A stretch of DNA of 64,000 nucleotides from Halopseudomonas salegens. GTDB taxonomy: Bacteria > Pseudomonadota > Gammaproteobacteria > Pseudomonadales > Pseudomonadaceae. A program made the translations under genes and the position numbers. Position 1 is the first letter of the stretch; each line of letters opens with the position of its first letter. Shown in pieces: positions 55,872 through 64,000 of the stretch. Location: positions 310,001 through 374,000 of the forward strand of contig NZ_LT629787.1 in NCBI RefSeq assembly GCF_900105655.1, given 5' to 3'. The notes under the pieces were generated by a model. The model made no database searches. It saw only the letters and a program-made list of their open reading frames with translations, and was not told where the DNA came from.

Positions 55872-57808
55872 GCCGTTTTCTCGATATACGTGGCAATCAA
55901 TTCGTTGACCGACTCGGTCGTCACGTCATCCTCCGAGGCGTCAACTTTGCAGCGGATACGAAGGTGCCCCTTACCCCAGATCAGCGGACCTTCGTGCCAG
56001 CGGACTTTTCCGACCACCGCACCGTAAGTTTCGTTGGCCGGCCAGCGCCGCTTGAGGAACTGGACATCCACCTAGACCGCCTCGCTCACTGGGGTTTCAA
56101 CTGTCTTCGCCTGATTACAACGTGGGAGGCGGTAGAGCACGCTGGGCCAGGTCAGTATGACGAGGAGTATCTCGATTATTTCGCGGAAGTTTGTCGGCGG
56201 GCAGGGGCGCGTGGATTCTACGTTTTCGTCGATTTTCATCAGGATGTCTGGGCGCGGATGTCGGGTGGGGATGGCGCACCGGGCTGGACGTTCGAAGTAG
56301 CGGGCCTCGACTTCACCAAATTCGACAAAGCGGATGCAGCGCTGCTAATGCAGAAACGGTATGACCCAAGCAAAGGCGGACGTCAAGAGTCTTACCCGTC
56401 GATGAGCTGGGGTAGGAACTATGCCATGCCGGCAAACGGCATCATGTGGACCCTCTTCTTTGCAGGATCAATTTTTGCTCCGTCGGCGAGAGTGGGTAAC
56501 GAAAACATCGGGGACTACTTGCAGCGGCATTATCTTGGATCGATGCGCGCTCTTGCCGAGCGCGTCGCAGATCAAGAGCATGTCGTAGGTTTCGATACCT
56601 TGAACGAGCCGGGAACCGGCTATGTAGGGAAGCTGCTTGAGCAAGATCTTACGTTCGGTGGCGGGCTGCGGTGGACCCCACTGCACGGGCTGGCAAGTGC
56701 TAGTGGAGCCGCTCAAAAGCTTCCTGTGCTCGCGCATGACAAGAGCGTCGTCGGTGAAGTCACTGTCAACGCCGCTGGCGAATCTATCTGGCTACCAGGT
56801 TTCGAAGATCCTTTCCGCAAGGCAGGAGTGTGGGGCTTCGACGAAATGGGGCGAGCGGTTGCGCTGAAATCCGATCATTTCACCAAAATCGACGGGCGCG
56901 AGATCGACATCAATCGGGACATCATGGCGCCTTTCTTCAATAGAGTTGCGTTAGCGGTGCGTCAAGTGCGTCCGGACTGGCTGATTTTTGCCGAGGTCAG
57001 TCCGTTCGCACTGGCTGCCGGGAACGGATTCCCAAGTGGCTGCCCCGATAAAACTGTCAACGCGAGCCATTGGTACGACCTCACCTCGCTTGTGCTCAAA
57101 AGCTTCAGCGCTGAAAAAATGGTGAACCTACTTACAGGCCAAGTCAGCACAGGCCGCGAGCAGATCGAAGCGAGCTACAAAGAACAAATGCAGCAGATCA
57201 AGGCCGCTGGCGATCAACTCAATGGTGGAGCGCCAACTTTGATAGGTGAGTTTGGCATTCCCTATGACATGAACGGTGAGGCAGCCTACAAGCGATGGGC
57301 TCAGGGCGAGCGCGCAGCGGATGTATGGAGCGCGCAAACCGAGGCGCTGAACCTCATGTACAACGCGATCGATCAGCTATTGCTGTCCTCGACCCAGTGG
57401 AACTACACCCTGGGTAACCGCAACGATGCAATGATTGGCGATGGCTGGAACCAGGAAGATCTTTCCATCTGGTCTTCAGATCAACACGATGCATCAGTGG
57501 ACGAGCTAGATAGCGGTGCTCGGGCGTTGCATGGCTTTTGCCGTCCCTACGTTAAAGCGTGTCAGGGAAAACTTCTCTCGCAGCGCTTCGATAAAACTGC
57601 TGCTTCATTCGAAGCAGAGATCGAAGTTGACGCCGCTATAGAAGCGCCCACAGAAATCTATGTGCCAGCTGTTCAATTCCCCAACGGCATAACCATTTCC
57701 CTGGGCTCATCCAGCGCGGAAGTGAAACATACCGGGTCGATCATTTCGGTTGCGTCGTCCTTATCCGAAAAAATCATCATTCACATTCGGGGTCGGGATG
57801 CTGCCTGA
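55868..57808 (+). CDS. GH5 glycosidase, steryl-glucosidase/glucosylceramidase type
   Basis: 646-aa cellulase-fold glycosidase. It opens with the pattern LDIRGNQFVDRLGRHVILRG and NLR-like VNFAAD, followed by the barrel. Acid/base E247 is in DTLNEPGTGYVG and nucleophile E461 in LIGEFGIPYDMN; both are intact. A C-terminal beta-sandwich fills the last ~100 residues. The layout and long inserts match the GH5_12-like group, whose fungal members split steryl glucosides and glucosylceramides. There is no signal peptide, so it acts on imported substrate. Exact aglycone is not known. Confidence 0.82.
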   Translation: MSRFLDIRGNQFVDRLGRHVILRGVNFAADTKVPLTPDQRTFVPADFSDHRTVSFVGRPAPLEELDIHLDRLAHWGFNCLRLITTWEAVEHAGPGQYDEEYLDYFAEVCRRAGARGFYVFVDFHQDVWARMSGGDGAPGWTFEVAGLDFTKFDKADAALLMQKRYDPSKGGRQESYPSMSWGRNYAMPANGIMWTLFFAGSIFAPSARVGNENIGDYLQRHYLGSMRALAERVADQEHVVGFDTLNEPGTGYVGKLLEQDLTFGGGLRWTPLHGLASASGAAQKLPVLAHDKSVVGEVTVNAAGESIWLPGFEDPFRKAGVWGFDEMGRAVALKSDHFTKIDGREIDINRDIMAPFFNRVALAVRQVRPDWLIFAEVSPFALAAGNGFPSGCPDKTVNASHWYDLTSLVLKSFSAEKMVNLLTGQVSTGREQIEASYKEQMQQIKAAGDQLNGGAPTLIGEFGIPYDMNGEAAYKRWAQGERAADVWSAQTEALNLMYNAIDQLLLSSTQWNYTLGNRNDAMIGDGWNQEDLSIWSSDQHDASVDELDSGARALHGFCRPYVKACQGKLLSQRFDKTAASFEAEIEVDAAIEAPTEIYVPAVQFPNGITISLGSSSAEVKHTGSIISVASSLSEKIIIHIRGRDAA

Positions 57809-57882
57809 TACAGACGAGACGGGCTGCTGGCCTGAGTTCGGATGGCAGCTTTTCAACTCACCAGAATAAAAAGAGGTATGTG

Positions 57883-59325
57883 ATGGAAGCCGAGACGCTC
57901 GCACAACACAACGCACGAAATGTGAAACTACCGTTTCGTCATGTCTTTGGATACTCAACAGGACAACTGGTAGAGGGAGTGGTTGTGCACTCCTGCAACG
58001 TATTTCTTTTCTTCTACCTGACCGCGGTCTGCGGGCTGACCAGCAGCTTGGCAGGAATTGCGCTGGCCATGGGGCTTATAGTCGACGCTGTGCTCGACCC
58101 ATTGATTGGTTCCTCGTCAGACAATTTTCGATCTAGATTCGGCCGTCGCTTGCCGTTCATGGCTTTCGGTCTAGGGCCGCTTGCCGTGGCGCTCGTCATG
58201 ATCTTCTCGCTTCCCACAGGGCTTGAGGACTGGAGCCTATTTCTATGGATTTGTTTACTCTCGGTGACGATGCGGGTGTCGCTGTCCGTGTTCATCCTCC
58301 CTTACATGGCGCTAGGGGCTGAGCTTACAGAGAACTATGAAGAGCGCTCTGTACTGAACGCTTGGCGTTGGGGTATTGGAATTTTGGGTGCCCTGGTGGC
58401 CATTGCGCTCGGTTTCGGAGTGTTCTTCGAGGGGGAGAACGGGCTGGAGAATCGAGAGGCCTATACCTCATTCGGCTTCACACTGGCGGCAGTGATTGTC
58501 GTTGGCGGGCTGCTTGCGATTTTGACAGCTTATACGACGCGAAGCAGGCAGCATCAGATAACCGAATCATCCTCCATCTTCAGTGTATTCAGTGAAGTCA
58601 GAGAAGTTTTCAACAATGCCTCCTTTCGAGTGATCTTCGGCAGCGCGCTCTTCTTCTTCATCGCTATAGGCGTGCACACCACGCTAGGGCTGCACGGCAA
58701 CAAGTATTTCTGGAGTCTGACCAACGAGCAAATTCAGTGGGTAACGCTGTCAATGTTCGGGGGCCTCGTACTCGGGGCACCGGTAGCTGGTCCATTCCTC
58801 AAATTTTTTGAAAAGCGCACGGTGGCCCTCGTCGGTATGGCGGGCCTGCTTACCGCGTACGGCTTGCCTCCGTCGCTTCGGCTCCTAGGTTTACTTCCAT
58901 TGACTGGCAATGAGTTGGCGATAGCGTTGGCCACAGCTACCTTGACAGGTGGAATCATGATCTCGGCCGCCGCGATCGCATTCGGATCGATGATGGCCGA
59001 TGCGGCTGACGAACATGAGTACCTGTTCGGATCACGGCGAGAAGGCCTGTTTTTCGCGGGGTGGATGTTCGCGATGAAAGCTGCGATGGGTGTAGGTGCT
59101 CTGATTTCCGGATTTGCACTCGATCTCATAGGATTCGACGCGCCCGAGCCTGGGAGCGGAGAAGTGATAGCGCAAACCGCCGCGGTCGTTCAACAGCTCG
59201 GCTTGATCTATGGGCCTGGCTGCGCGCTGGTGGGGTTCATCGGTTTGGCAGCGACCTTTTGGTATCGTCTTGACCGACAGCGGCACGCTGAAGTAATGGT
59301 TGATCTAAGAACGCGGCGCGGGTAG
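57883..59325 (+). CDS. GPH family sugar:cation symporter (MFS)
   Basis: 480-aa inner-membrane transporter with about 12 hydrophobic segments. DPLIGSSSDNFRSRFGRR near residue 70 is the GPH (MelB/XylP-like) signature, and a repeat-like LGAPVAGPFLKFFEKR occurs in the second half. AGAGG precedes the ATG at 57883 by 6 nt; a GTG directly before it is a less likely start. Third gene of the hydrolase-GH5 operon, 74 nt after GH5, so it should import the glycoside substrate. GPH members usually carry glycosides, so this fits. Confidence 0.9.
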   Translation: MEAETLAQHNARNVKLPFRHVFGYSTGQLVEGVVVHSCNVFLFFYLTAVCGLTSSLAGIALAMGLIVDAVLDPLIGSSSDNFRSRFGRRLPFMAFGLGPLAVALVMIFSLPTGLEDWSLFLWICLLSVTMRVSLSVFILPYMALGAELTENYEERSVLNAWRWGIGILGALVAIALGFGVFFEGENGLENREAYTSFGFTLAAVIVVGGLLAILTAYTTRSRQHQITESSSIFSVFSEVREVFNNASFRVIFGSALFFFIAIGVHTTLGLHGNKYFWSLTNEQIQWVTLSMFGGLVLGAPVAGPFLKFFEKRTVALVGMAGLLTAYGLPPSLRLLGLLPLTGNELAIALATATLTGGIMISAAAIAFGSMMADAADEHEYLFGSRREGLFFAGWMFAMKAAMGVGALISGFALDLIGFDAPEPGSGEVIAQTAAVVQQLGLIYGPGCALVGFIGLAATFWYRLDRQRHAEVMVDLRTRRG

Positions 59326-59384
59326 CGAAGCTCGACAATTTACTGGTCGCGAAGTCGTAATCGTAAATACACGTCTATTGAGAG

Positions 59385-59422
59385 CACCAAAAACATACAA
59401 CTAAACCAGTATGTTTTTGGTG
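59385..59422. terminator. Bidirectional hairpin between the GPH gene and tetR2
   Basis: CACCAAAAACATAC (59385-59398) pairs perfectly with GTATGTTTTTGGTG (59409-59422), 10-nt loop. It is AT-rich, without a following T tract, so it may be a terminator or a large operator. Confidence 0.5.
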
Positions 59423-59545
59423 TCGTATTTCAATGCTTTGATCGCCGCCAGGCTCGGTGGTACTCATTGCTGGCGCTGGTGGCAATATTCTGGGGACGGT
59501 GCTTAGCCGCTTCCGTTAATTGTTGCGCTCGTGTATATGTAAATA

Positions 59546-59570
59546 TACTATCCAGATAGAATGTAGATGG
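59546..59570 (+). promoter_or_regulatory. Candidate TetR operator upstream of tetR2 (site B)
   Basis: TACTATCC-AGATA-GAATG, with CTATC-CA-GATAG as a near-palindrome (59548-59559). Same arrangement as site A, about 150 bp before the gene. Confidence 0.6.
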
Positions 59571-59714
59571 CAGTGTTCTGGGAGGCCGTTACTATCTGCC
59601 TTAGCTACTCCAGCATTGATAGCAAAAAACTGAGCTGGCGATGATTTCGCTTCGCTGATAACGAAGCGTTTCTCGAAGGTCGATTTAACACTTAGAACCG
59701 TAACCAGTCGGTGC

Positions 59715-60401
59715 ATGAACAGGATTGCCATAGCTTTGAATCGTTTCCAGCCACTTGAATCAGCACCTCAGTCATCAGTTCCTGAGAGTAAACAAGTACC
59801 CGCGCGTCGTACTCAAGCACAACGGACTGCGGAAACCCGTCAGGCTTTAATCCATGCCGCGGTAAAAATCATCTATGAGCTGGGTTACGGTGGTGCTACT
59901 ACGGCAGCGATTGCCGACGAAGCCGGGGTTAGTCGCGGCTCCATCACCCATCAATTCGGCACCCGCGCAGCATTGATGGCTGAGGTATTGAGTTGGGTTT
60001 ACAAGCAGGAGGCTCGAGCGTACAGAAAGTCTTTACGCGAGCTGGCAGCTATGCCCGATCCGGCCGAATGGGTTCGCATGTGCTGGGCCGTGATTAGCAA
60101 GCCGTCAGGTCTTGCCGTTATCGAGATCCTGCAAGCTGCTCGGCGAGACCCAGTACTAGCCGAGCAGATTCTGCCGATGCAGCGAGCAATTGAGTCGGAC
60201 GCGCTCGCGGCTGTAGATGGGTTGGATGAGGCCAATATGACCCGTCGGCTGGATGTGATGCGGATGATTGTATGGTCGATTCGGGGGCTATCATTGGCCA
60301 AAGTAATCATCAATGACGAAAACGAGATCGAACGCGTCGTCGATCTTTTGAGGCTCACCGTTACGGCTGCGACGGAGGCGAAGCTTATCGGCCACCGTTA
60401 G
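59715..60401 (+). CDS. TetR/AcrR family regulator (tetR2)
   Basis: 228-aa paralogue of the regulator at 54055-54747. The helix-turn-helix segment from RRTQAQRTAETRQALI to GTRAALMAEVL differs at only a few residues, while the N-terminus and effector part differ more. Hence the two probably bind the same operators and may respond to related ligands. It lies between the GPH transporter and a convergent esterase gene. An ATG at 59715 aligns with the expected start of this paralogue group. Confidence 0.88.
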   Translation: MNRIAIALNRFQPLESAPQSSVPESKQVPARRTQAQRTAETRQALIHAAVKIIYELGYGGATTAAIADEAGVSRGSITHQFGTRAALMAEVLSWVYKQEARAYRKSLRELAAMPDPAEWVRMCWAVISKPSGLAVIEILQAARRDPVLAEQILPMQRAIESDALAAVDGLDEANMTRRLDVMRMIVWSIRGLSLAKVIINDENEIERVVDLLRLTVTAATEAKLIGHR

Positions 60402-60557
60402 AAACAGGTCGCAGAGGCGTGACTGTAAGTTCATGTCTGGAATTTGATATTCCGTGGTTTGGCGGCACGCCACGAACAGTTAGCCGTAGCGCTGAGAGCA
60501 AAACCTTCACGCAGCAATCAAATGAAACATGACCCGCGGCGGGTCGCTCAACTATTT

Positions 60558-61625
60558 TCAAACCATGCCCGATGTTCCTGATGTTAGCCATTGGCGTAGT
60601 CGTTCGATTGCAAGTTTTCCGTCATCTGTTTCCGGGCGATCCAAAGGAGCATGTTCCGACTCGGCAAATACATCGTGCCAGACCTCTACGCCAGACATAC
60701 GAAGTCGTTCAACGTACGGCTCACTGCTTCTTCTCAGTATGTCCCTACCACATGTCATCACGTACGTAGGCGGAAGCCCTGAAAGTGAAGCCAAGGCGGG
60801 AGATACATAGGGCTCGTCCCAGGAAGCAGTCCCCGCCCAGTTTGCAAACATCTCTGCAATCCAGTCACCAGGTAACGTTTGAGCGATTGCGAGATCCTTC
60901 TCCATCTCTGTTGAGGAGGGTGGCAAGTTGCCTTCGAGCACTGGGTATGCCAAGTAGAGGGAAGCTGGCTGCACGCGTTGCTCATCACGTAAACGGAGGG
61001 CCAGGCTTGCCGCCAGACACGCACCAGCGCTACCTCCCCCAAGATGGAAATGTGGAGCCTTAATCCCAAATTGTCTAAAGTGTTTTACCGCCCACTCCCA
61101 AGCGCTGAACACGTCATCTTGGGGGGCGGGGTAATGTACTCCGTCGAGACACATCCGGTAGTCGACAGAGAGCACTGGTATGCCCGCGGCGGCCAACTCA
61201 ATGGATGGCCAATGCGCCTCTCTGGCATCAAGGCTGCCCATCACAAATGCCCCACCATGAATCCATACGAATGCCGCGCTAGCCTTGGGTGCATCTTCTG
61301 GAGGCAAGTACAAGCGGGCTTTGGTCCATTCGGAATTAGCACCTATCACGTCGTGTACGCGAACACCTGACAAGCCCGGTCGGTCTTCGAGTAGTTTCTG
61401 TTGCCAGAGGCGACCATCCGGGATCCCGCCTGCCGTTTCAATAAGTTGGAGTACATCCCGAAAAGGCGGGATATCACCACTGAGTGAGCCAGTCGTTAGA
61501 CTGAGCAAGCGTTCGCGGAGAGGGGCCGGTAGCTGCTTCGCAACGCGCAAGGCATAGCCGATAGCTGTATATAAAAACCGTGAAGGCTTGGGAGCAAGGG
61601 TGTGCTCAATTTGACCGTCGATCAT
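60558..61625 (-). CDS. Alpha/beta hydrolase (HSL-like esterase)
   Basis: 355-aa esterase of the same family as the gene at 54876-55871 but only distantly similar. Oxyanion motif HGGAF, nucleophile Ser in GGGSAGACLA, and a C-terminal acid/His pair near DVFAESEHAPLD. The ATG at 61625 overlaps the stop of the small gene upstream (ATGA), so I prefer it to the longer frame reaching 61733. Cytoplasmic. Probably a second de-esterification step for the same substrate class. Confidence 0.85.
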   Translation of the reverse strand: MIDGQIEHTLAPKPSRFLYTAIGYALRVAKQLPAPLRERLLSLTTGSLSGDIPPFRDVLQLIETAGGIPDGRLWQQKLLEDRPGLSGVRVHDVIGANSEWTKARLYLPPEDAPKASAAFVWIHGGAFVMGSLDAREAHWPSIELAAAGIPVLSVDYRMCLDGVHYPAPQDDVFSAWEWAVKHFRQFGIKAPHFHLGGGSAGACLAASLALRLRDEQRVQPASLYLAYPVLEGNLPPSSTEMEKDLAIAQTLPGDWIAEMFANWAGTASWDEPYVSPALASLSGLPPTYVMTCGRDILRRSSEPYVERLRMSGVEVWHDVFAESEHAPLDRPETDDGKLAIERLRQWLTSGTSGMV

Positions 61626-61807
61626 GTCGTCATCCCCCGAACGCTGTCTGCCGATCTGACGTGATAAGTTTTTGCCTCGAAATCTATACAACCACCGTGT
61701 ACTGCCTCGCCAACCAGTAGGCCGCCGATCCAAATTTCTTCTCGCGCAAGAAAACTGTCTTGGCTAGGTGCTCTGTCTGAGGTCTTGTAGCGGCATTCCA
61801 GAAGCAT
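61622..61807 (-). CDS. Small hypothetical protein (61 aa) coupled to esterase
   Basis: Starts MLLECRYKTSDRAPSQDSFL with GAAAGGA 7 nt upstream and ends in a TGA that overlaps the esterase ATG (ATGA). That coupling is the main reason to accept it. The sequence reads like a compact strand-rich protein (EEIWIGGLLVGEAVHGG). No family recognised. The GTG one codon upstream is an alternative start. Confidence 0.5.
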   Translation of the reverse strand: MLLECRYKTSDRAPSQDSFLAREEIWIGGLLVGEAVHGGCIDFEAKTYHVRSADSVRGMTT

Positions 61808-62597
61808 CACACGTCCTTTCGGTTCTTAGAGCTCACCTCTGGGATATTTCCAATCGTGAGCGTGTGGTCTTGAGTATGTTTTGGAAGAAACATACCGTCA
61901 AGCATGAATGTTTCTGTGCTGGGGGTGTGAAAGTAAAGATATGCTGGGATTAAGCGCAGACCGTGCCGTACCTCTTAGATCGCCGTTTGCCGAAGAGAGA
62001 ATTCCAGGTGCAGCGGTTGATCGTATGGACGAACTAGCATGGTGACTCTACGAGCATTGGCTCTGCGCAAACCGCCCGCGTTAAGGCCTCATCTCACGAA
62101 AAATAGGCGGTAAAGCCAGATTTCAGGCAGAAAAGCACTTAAATGGTCAGGAAGAATCAGAAGCACATTCGATCGGCGATTCATTCGAGGTAGCTTGGGC
62201 CTGTCCGGTTAGATATTAACCCCGTTCTCTAGCTAGTGCTTCTCCTATGCCTCGAATTTTCAGCGAGAGAGTGGGAATTATGTTGCGTTGAGCAGCAGCT
62301 ACATTTACTATCCATCCGGAACGCAAGTATCCTGTGCGGCGAATGGATGTATCTACGCTCTTGGACTTTGCGTTTCCATTGGTAGAGCTTCATACGATGT
62401 GGATGCGGAGCTAACTCAGGCGGGTTGAGAGTCGAGATAACGGGCATACGACGGCCCTCTTATTCCGGCTTAAGAGGGATAAGCAGGTGCAGCGGGTAAC
62501 CGCACCGCTATGTGTATCGAAACCTGTGCTAGCGCTCAATAAATACAAAAACCTTCCAGCAATGAAAATGAATGATTGGGAAAGGTCGGAGCAGTCT
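61808..62597. other. Gene-free stretch (790 bp) before the third DUF1302 gene
   Basis: No convincing gene. A 33-codon frame at about 61932-62034 (MLGLSADRAVPLRSPFAEER onward) might be the tail of a lost gene. Candidate operator D lies at 62306-62330. The promoter of the terminal DUF1302 gene should be in the last ~250 bp. Confidence 0.5.
62306..62330 (+). promoter_or_regulatory. Candidate TetR operator upstream of the third DUF1302 gene (site D)
   Basis: TACTATCC-N5-GAACG-C-AAGTAT, identical to site A at 19 of 25 positions and with the same spacing, although the inner palindrome half differs. About 270 bp before the gene. Confidence 0.5.
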
Positions 62598-64000
62598 ATG
62601 AAAACAACAAAGAATCAACCTACACCATCACGGTTCCTCACAAAAAATAATCCGGCATACGCCTTCGGAGCTTTGAGCCAAGCAAAGCCGCGTTTGCTTC
62701 TTTTGTCATTTTTTGGCGCGGCTTCTCTAATGGTTACCCCTACCGCCAGTGTTGAAGCAGTTGAGCTTGATGTGGCGGGCTGGGAAGGGTCTGTAGATAC
62801 CGTTTTGACGTATGGCACTGTTTATCGGATGCAGGAACCTAGCGGAAAATCGATAGCTTCCTCAAACGGGGGCGATGTAGACAATGGGCCTCTGGCTTCG
62901 GATGATGCAAATTTAAACTTTCGCAAAGGCGACTTGGTATCTGAAGTCGCGAAGGTGGTATCTGAACTGCAATTGCAGAAAGACAATTACGGTTTATTTG
63001 TGCGTGGCAGGGCATTTTACGACTTCGAGCTGATGGATGACGATCGGCGTCATCGAGAGATCAGCGATGACGGGTTGGATCTGGCAGGCTCAGGGGTTGA
63101 GTTACTGGATGCATTTGTCCAGGGTAGTTGGGACTTGGGTGAGCGGCCGCTCAGTGTTCGGGTTGGGCGTCAGGTCGTAAATTGGGGTGAAGCCCTATAC
63201 GCGCAAAATGGGATTGCAGCCACTAACCCCTATGATTTGAGTGCATTGCGAGCGCCTGGTTCTCAGTTGAGGGAAGCCTTCATCCCCACCGAGATGTTGT
63301 TCGGATCTTTCGGGCTGACTGATAATTTAAACCTTTCGGGGTATTGGCAACCAGGGTCCGCTTGGGAACCGGTAAGGCTTGATCCATGCGGCAGCTTTTT
63401 CAGTACCAATGACATCGTTGGAGATAGTCAATGTGACTATTTACCCGTAGCGTCACTGCAAGAGTTGATCACTGGCGCCGTATTGGGAAGTCCAACTGCG
63501 TTCGATAGTCCTGACGAGCTCAGAGCCTATCTAGACGGCGTTCCAGGCCCATTGCAAGGTCTGGCGGGGCCGCTACTTGCTTCTACTTTTATACCTCGTG
63601 CGGAAGATGTAGAGCCAGACGGAAGTCAGTACGGTCTTTCCCTGAGGTGGTTCGCACCAGAACTAAACCAGACTGAGTTTGGGCTGTATTACCTGAGATA
63701 TCACAGCCAAGCGCCTGTCGTGAGCGCCTCTGCTGCAAATGTTATCCCGACACCACTGGGCTTCTTCCCGGATGCCAGCAGCGCGACCTATTTTGCTGAG
63801 TACGTGGGCCGCCGCGACCTCTACGGTTTCAGTTTCAATACATCCATAACCGGTGGTCCGCTCGAGGGCGTCGCGGTTGCCGGGGAGCTAAGCTACCGAC
63901 CAGACTCCGTAGTGTCCCTCTACACACCTGGAGCGGTGATCGCGCCGGCTGTTAATGGAAGCCAGCCTGCCGGGACTTATATTCCTGGTTATATTGAGCG
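62598..64000 (+). CDS. DUF1302 family outer-membrane protein (3' end beyond window)
   Basis: The frame runs off the right edge after 467 codons. It starts MKTTKNQPTPSRFLTKNNPA with GGAG upstream; the signal peptide is long, with the hydrophobic core LLLLSFFGAASLMV and cleavage near SVEA. Family marks are VRVGRQVVNWGEALYAQNG, NPYDLSALRAPGSQLREAFI and SLRWFAPELNQTEFGLYYLR. A third DUF1302 gene in the window. A DUF1329 gene is expected just outside the edge. By position and a shared upstream motif it belongs to the glycoside cluster and could admit its hydrophobic substrate. Confidence 0.9.
   Translation, partial: MKTTKNQPTPSRFLTKNNPAYAFGALSQAKPRLLLLSFFGAASLMVTPTASVEAVELDVAGWEGSVDTVLTYGTVYRMQEPSGKSIASSNGGDVDNGPLASDDANLNFRKGDLVSEVAKVVSELQLQKDNYGLFVRGRAFYDFELMDDDRRHREISDDGLDLAGSGVELLDAFVQGSWDLGERPLSVRVGRQVVNWGEALYAQNGIAATNPYDLSALRAPGSQLREAFIPTEMLFGSFGLTDNLNLSGYWQPGSAWEPVRLDPCGSFFSTNDIVGDSQCDYLPVASLQELITGAVLGSPTAFDSPDELRAYLDGVPGPLQGLAGPLLASTFIPRAEDVEPDGSQYGLSLRWFAPELNQTEFGLYYLRYHSQAPVVSASAANVIPTPLGFFPDASSATYFAEYVGRRDLYGFSFNTSITGGPLEGVAVAGELSYRPDSVVSLYTPGAVIAPAVNGSQPAGTYIPGYIE

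Overview
The window looks like a chromosome segment of a gamma-proteobacterium of the Pseudomonadaceae. The order gpmI, envC, ctpA, yibQ-like, (insert), hisF-hisA-hisH-hisB, FAD oxidoreductase, asmA, mutY, yggX, tRNA-Phe, polar amino-acid ABC transporter is a familiar Pseudomonas backbone. A marine or hydrocarbon-associated lineage such as Halopseudomonas is a guess based on the many DUF1302/DUF1329 proteins; nothing in the window fixes the species.

Layout. (1) Positions 1-21721 are conserved core: glycolysis (gpmI), cell-wall enzymes (envC, ctpA, a divergent polysaccharide deacetylase), a DUF1302-DUF1329 operon with an adjacent AraC regulator, late histidine biosynthesis genes, DNA repair (mutY), an iron-trafficking protein, two tRNAs and a four-gene amino-acid importer. 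A gene-free stretch before tRNA-Thr carries a cluster of DnaA-box-like sequences. (2) From tRNA-Thr to the right edge everything looks accessory. 21722-23640 holds small unknown genes, a 60-bp tandem-repeat locus with its own promoter and terminator, and a DEDDh exonuclease. (3) 24237-30133 is a hydrophobic-compound module: serine hydrolase, DUF1302, DUF1329 and a double-TetR regulator. (4) 30356-38883 is a defence-type island: a short tyrosine recombinase, a Hachiman system (hamA-hamB), a DUF3223 protein, an SF1 helicase with a RelE-like N-terminus, an AbrB-like protein and an inositol-monophosphatase-family protein. (5) 39128-43700 holds a second copy of the repeat-locus promoter, an XRE regulator, unknown genes, a 200-bp nested hairpin element, a tyrosine recombinase paired with a Cys4 protein, and an exonuclease pseudogene broken by a local inversion and a frameshift. 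(6) 43864-64000 is a glycoside catabolic cluster. A minus-strand operon encodes two Gfo/Idh/MocA oxidoreductases and a complete Entner-Doudoroff route (edd, glk, zwf, pgl, eda, gapN). Facing it are two near-identical TetR regulators, alpha/beta hydrolases, a GH5 glycosidase of the steryl-glucosidase/glucosylceramidase type, a GPH sugar symporter and, running off the edge, a third DUF1302 outer-membrane protein.

How it works together (inference). In region 6 a hydrophobic glucoside would cross the outer membrane through DUF1302 and the inner membrane through the GPH symporter. It would then be deacylated by the alpha/beta hydrolases and split by the GH5 enzyme. The released glucose would enter Glk-Zwf-Pgl-Edd-Eda and GapN. 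A shared 25-bp motif (TACTATCC, spacer, GAAYG) lies upstream of the two tetR genes, the oxidoreductase/ED operon and the terminal DUF1302 gene, and may tie them into one TetR regulon.
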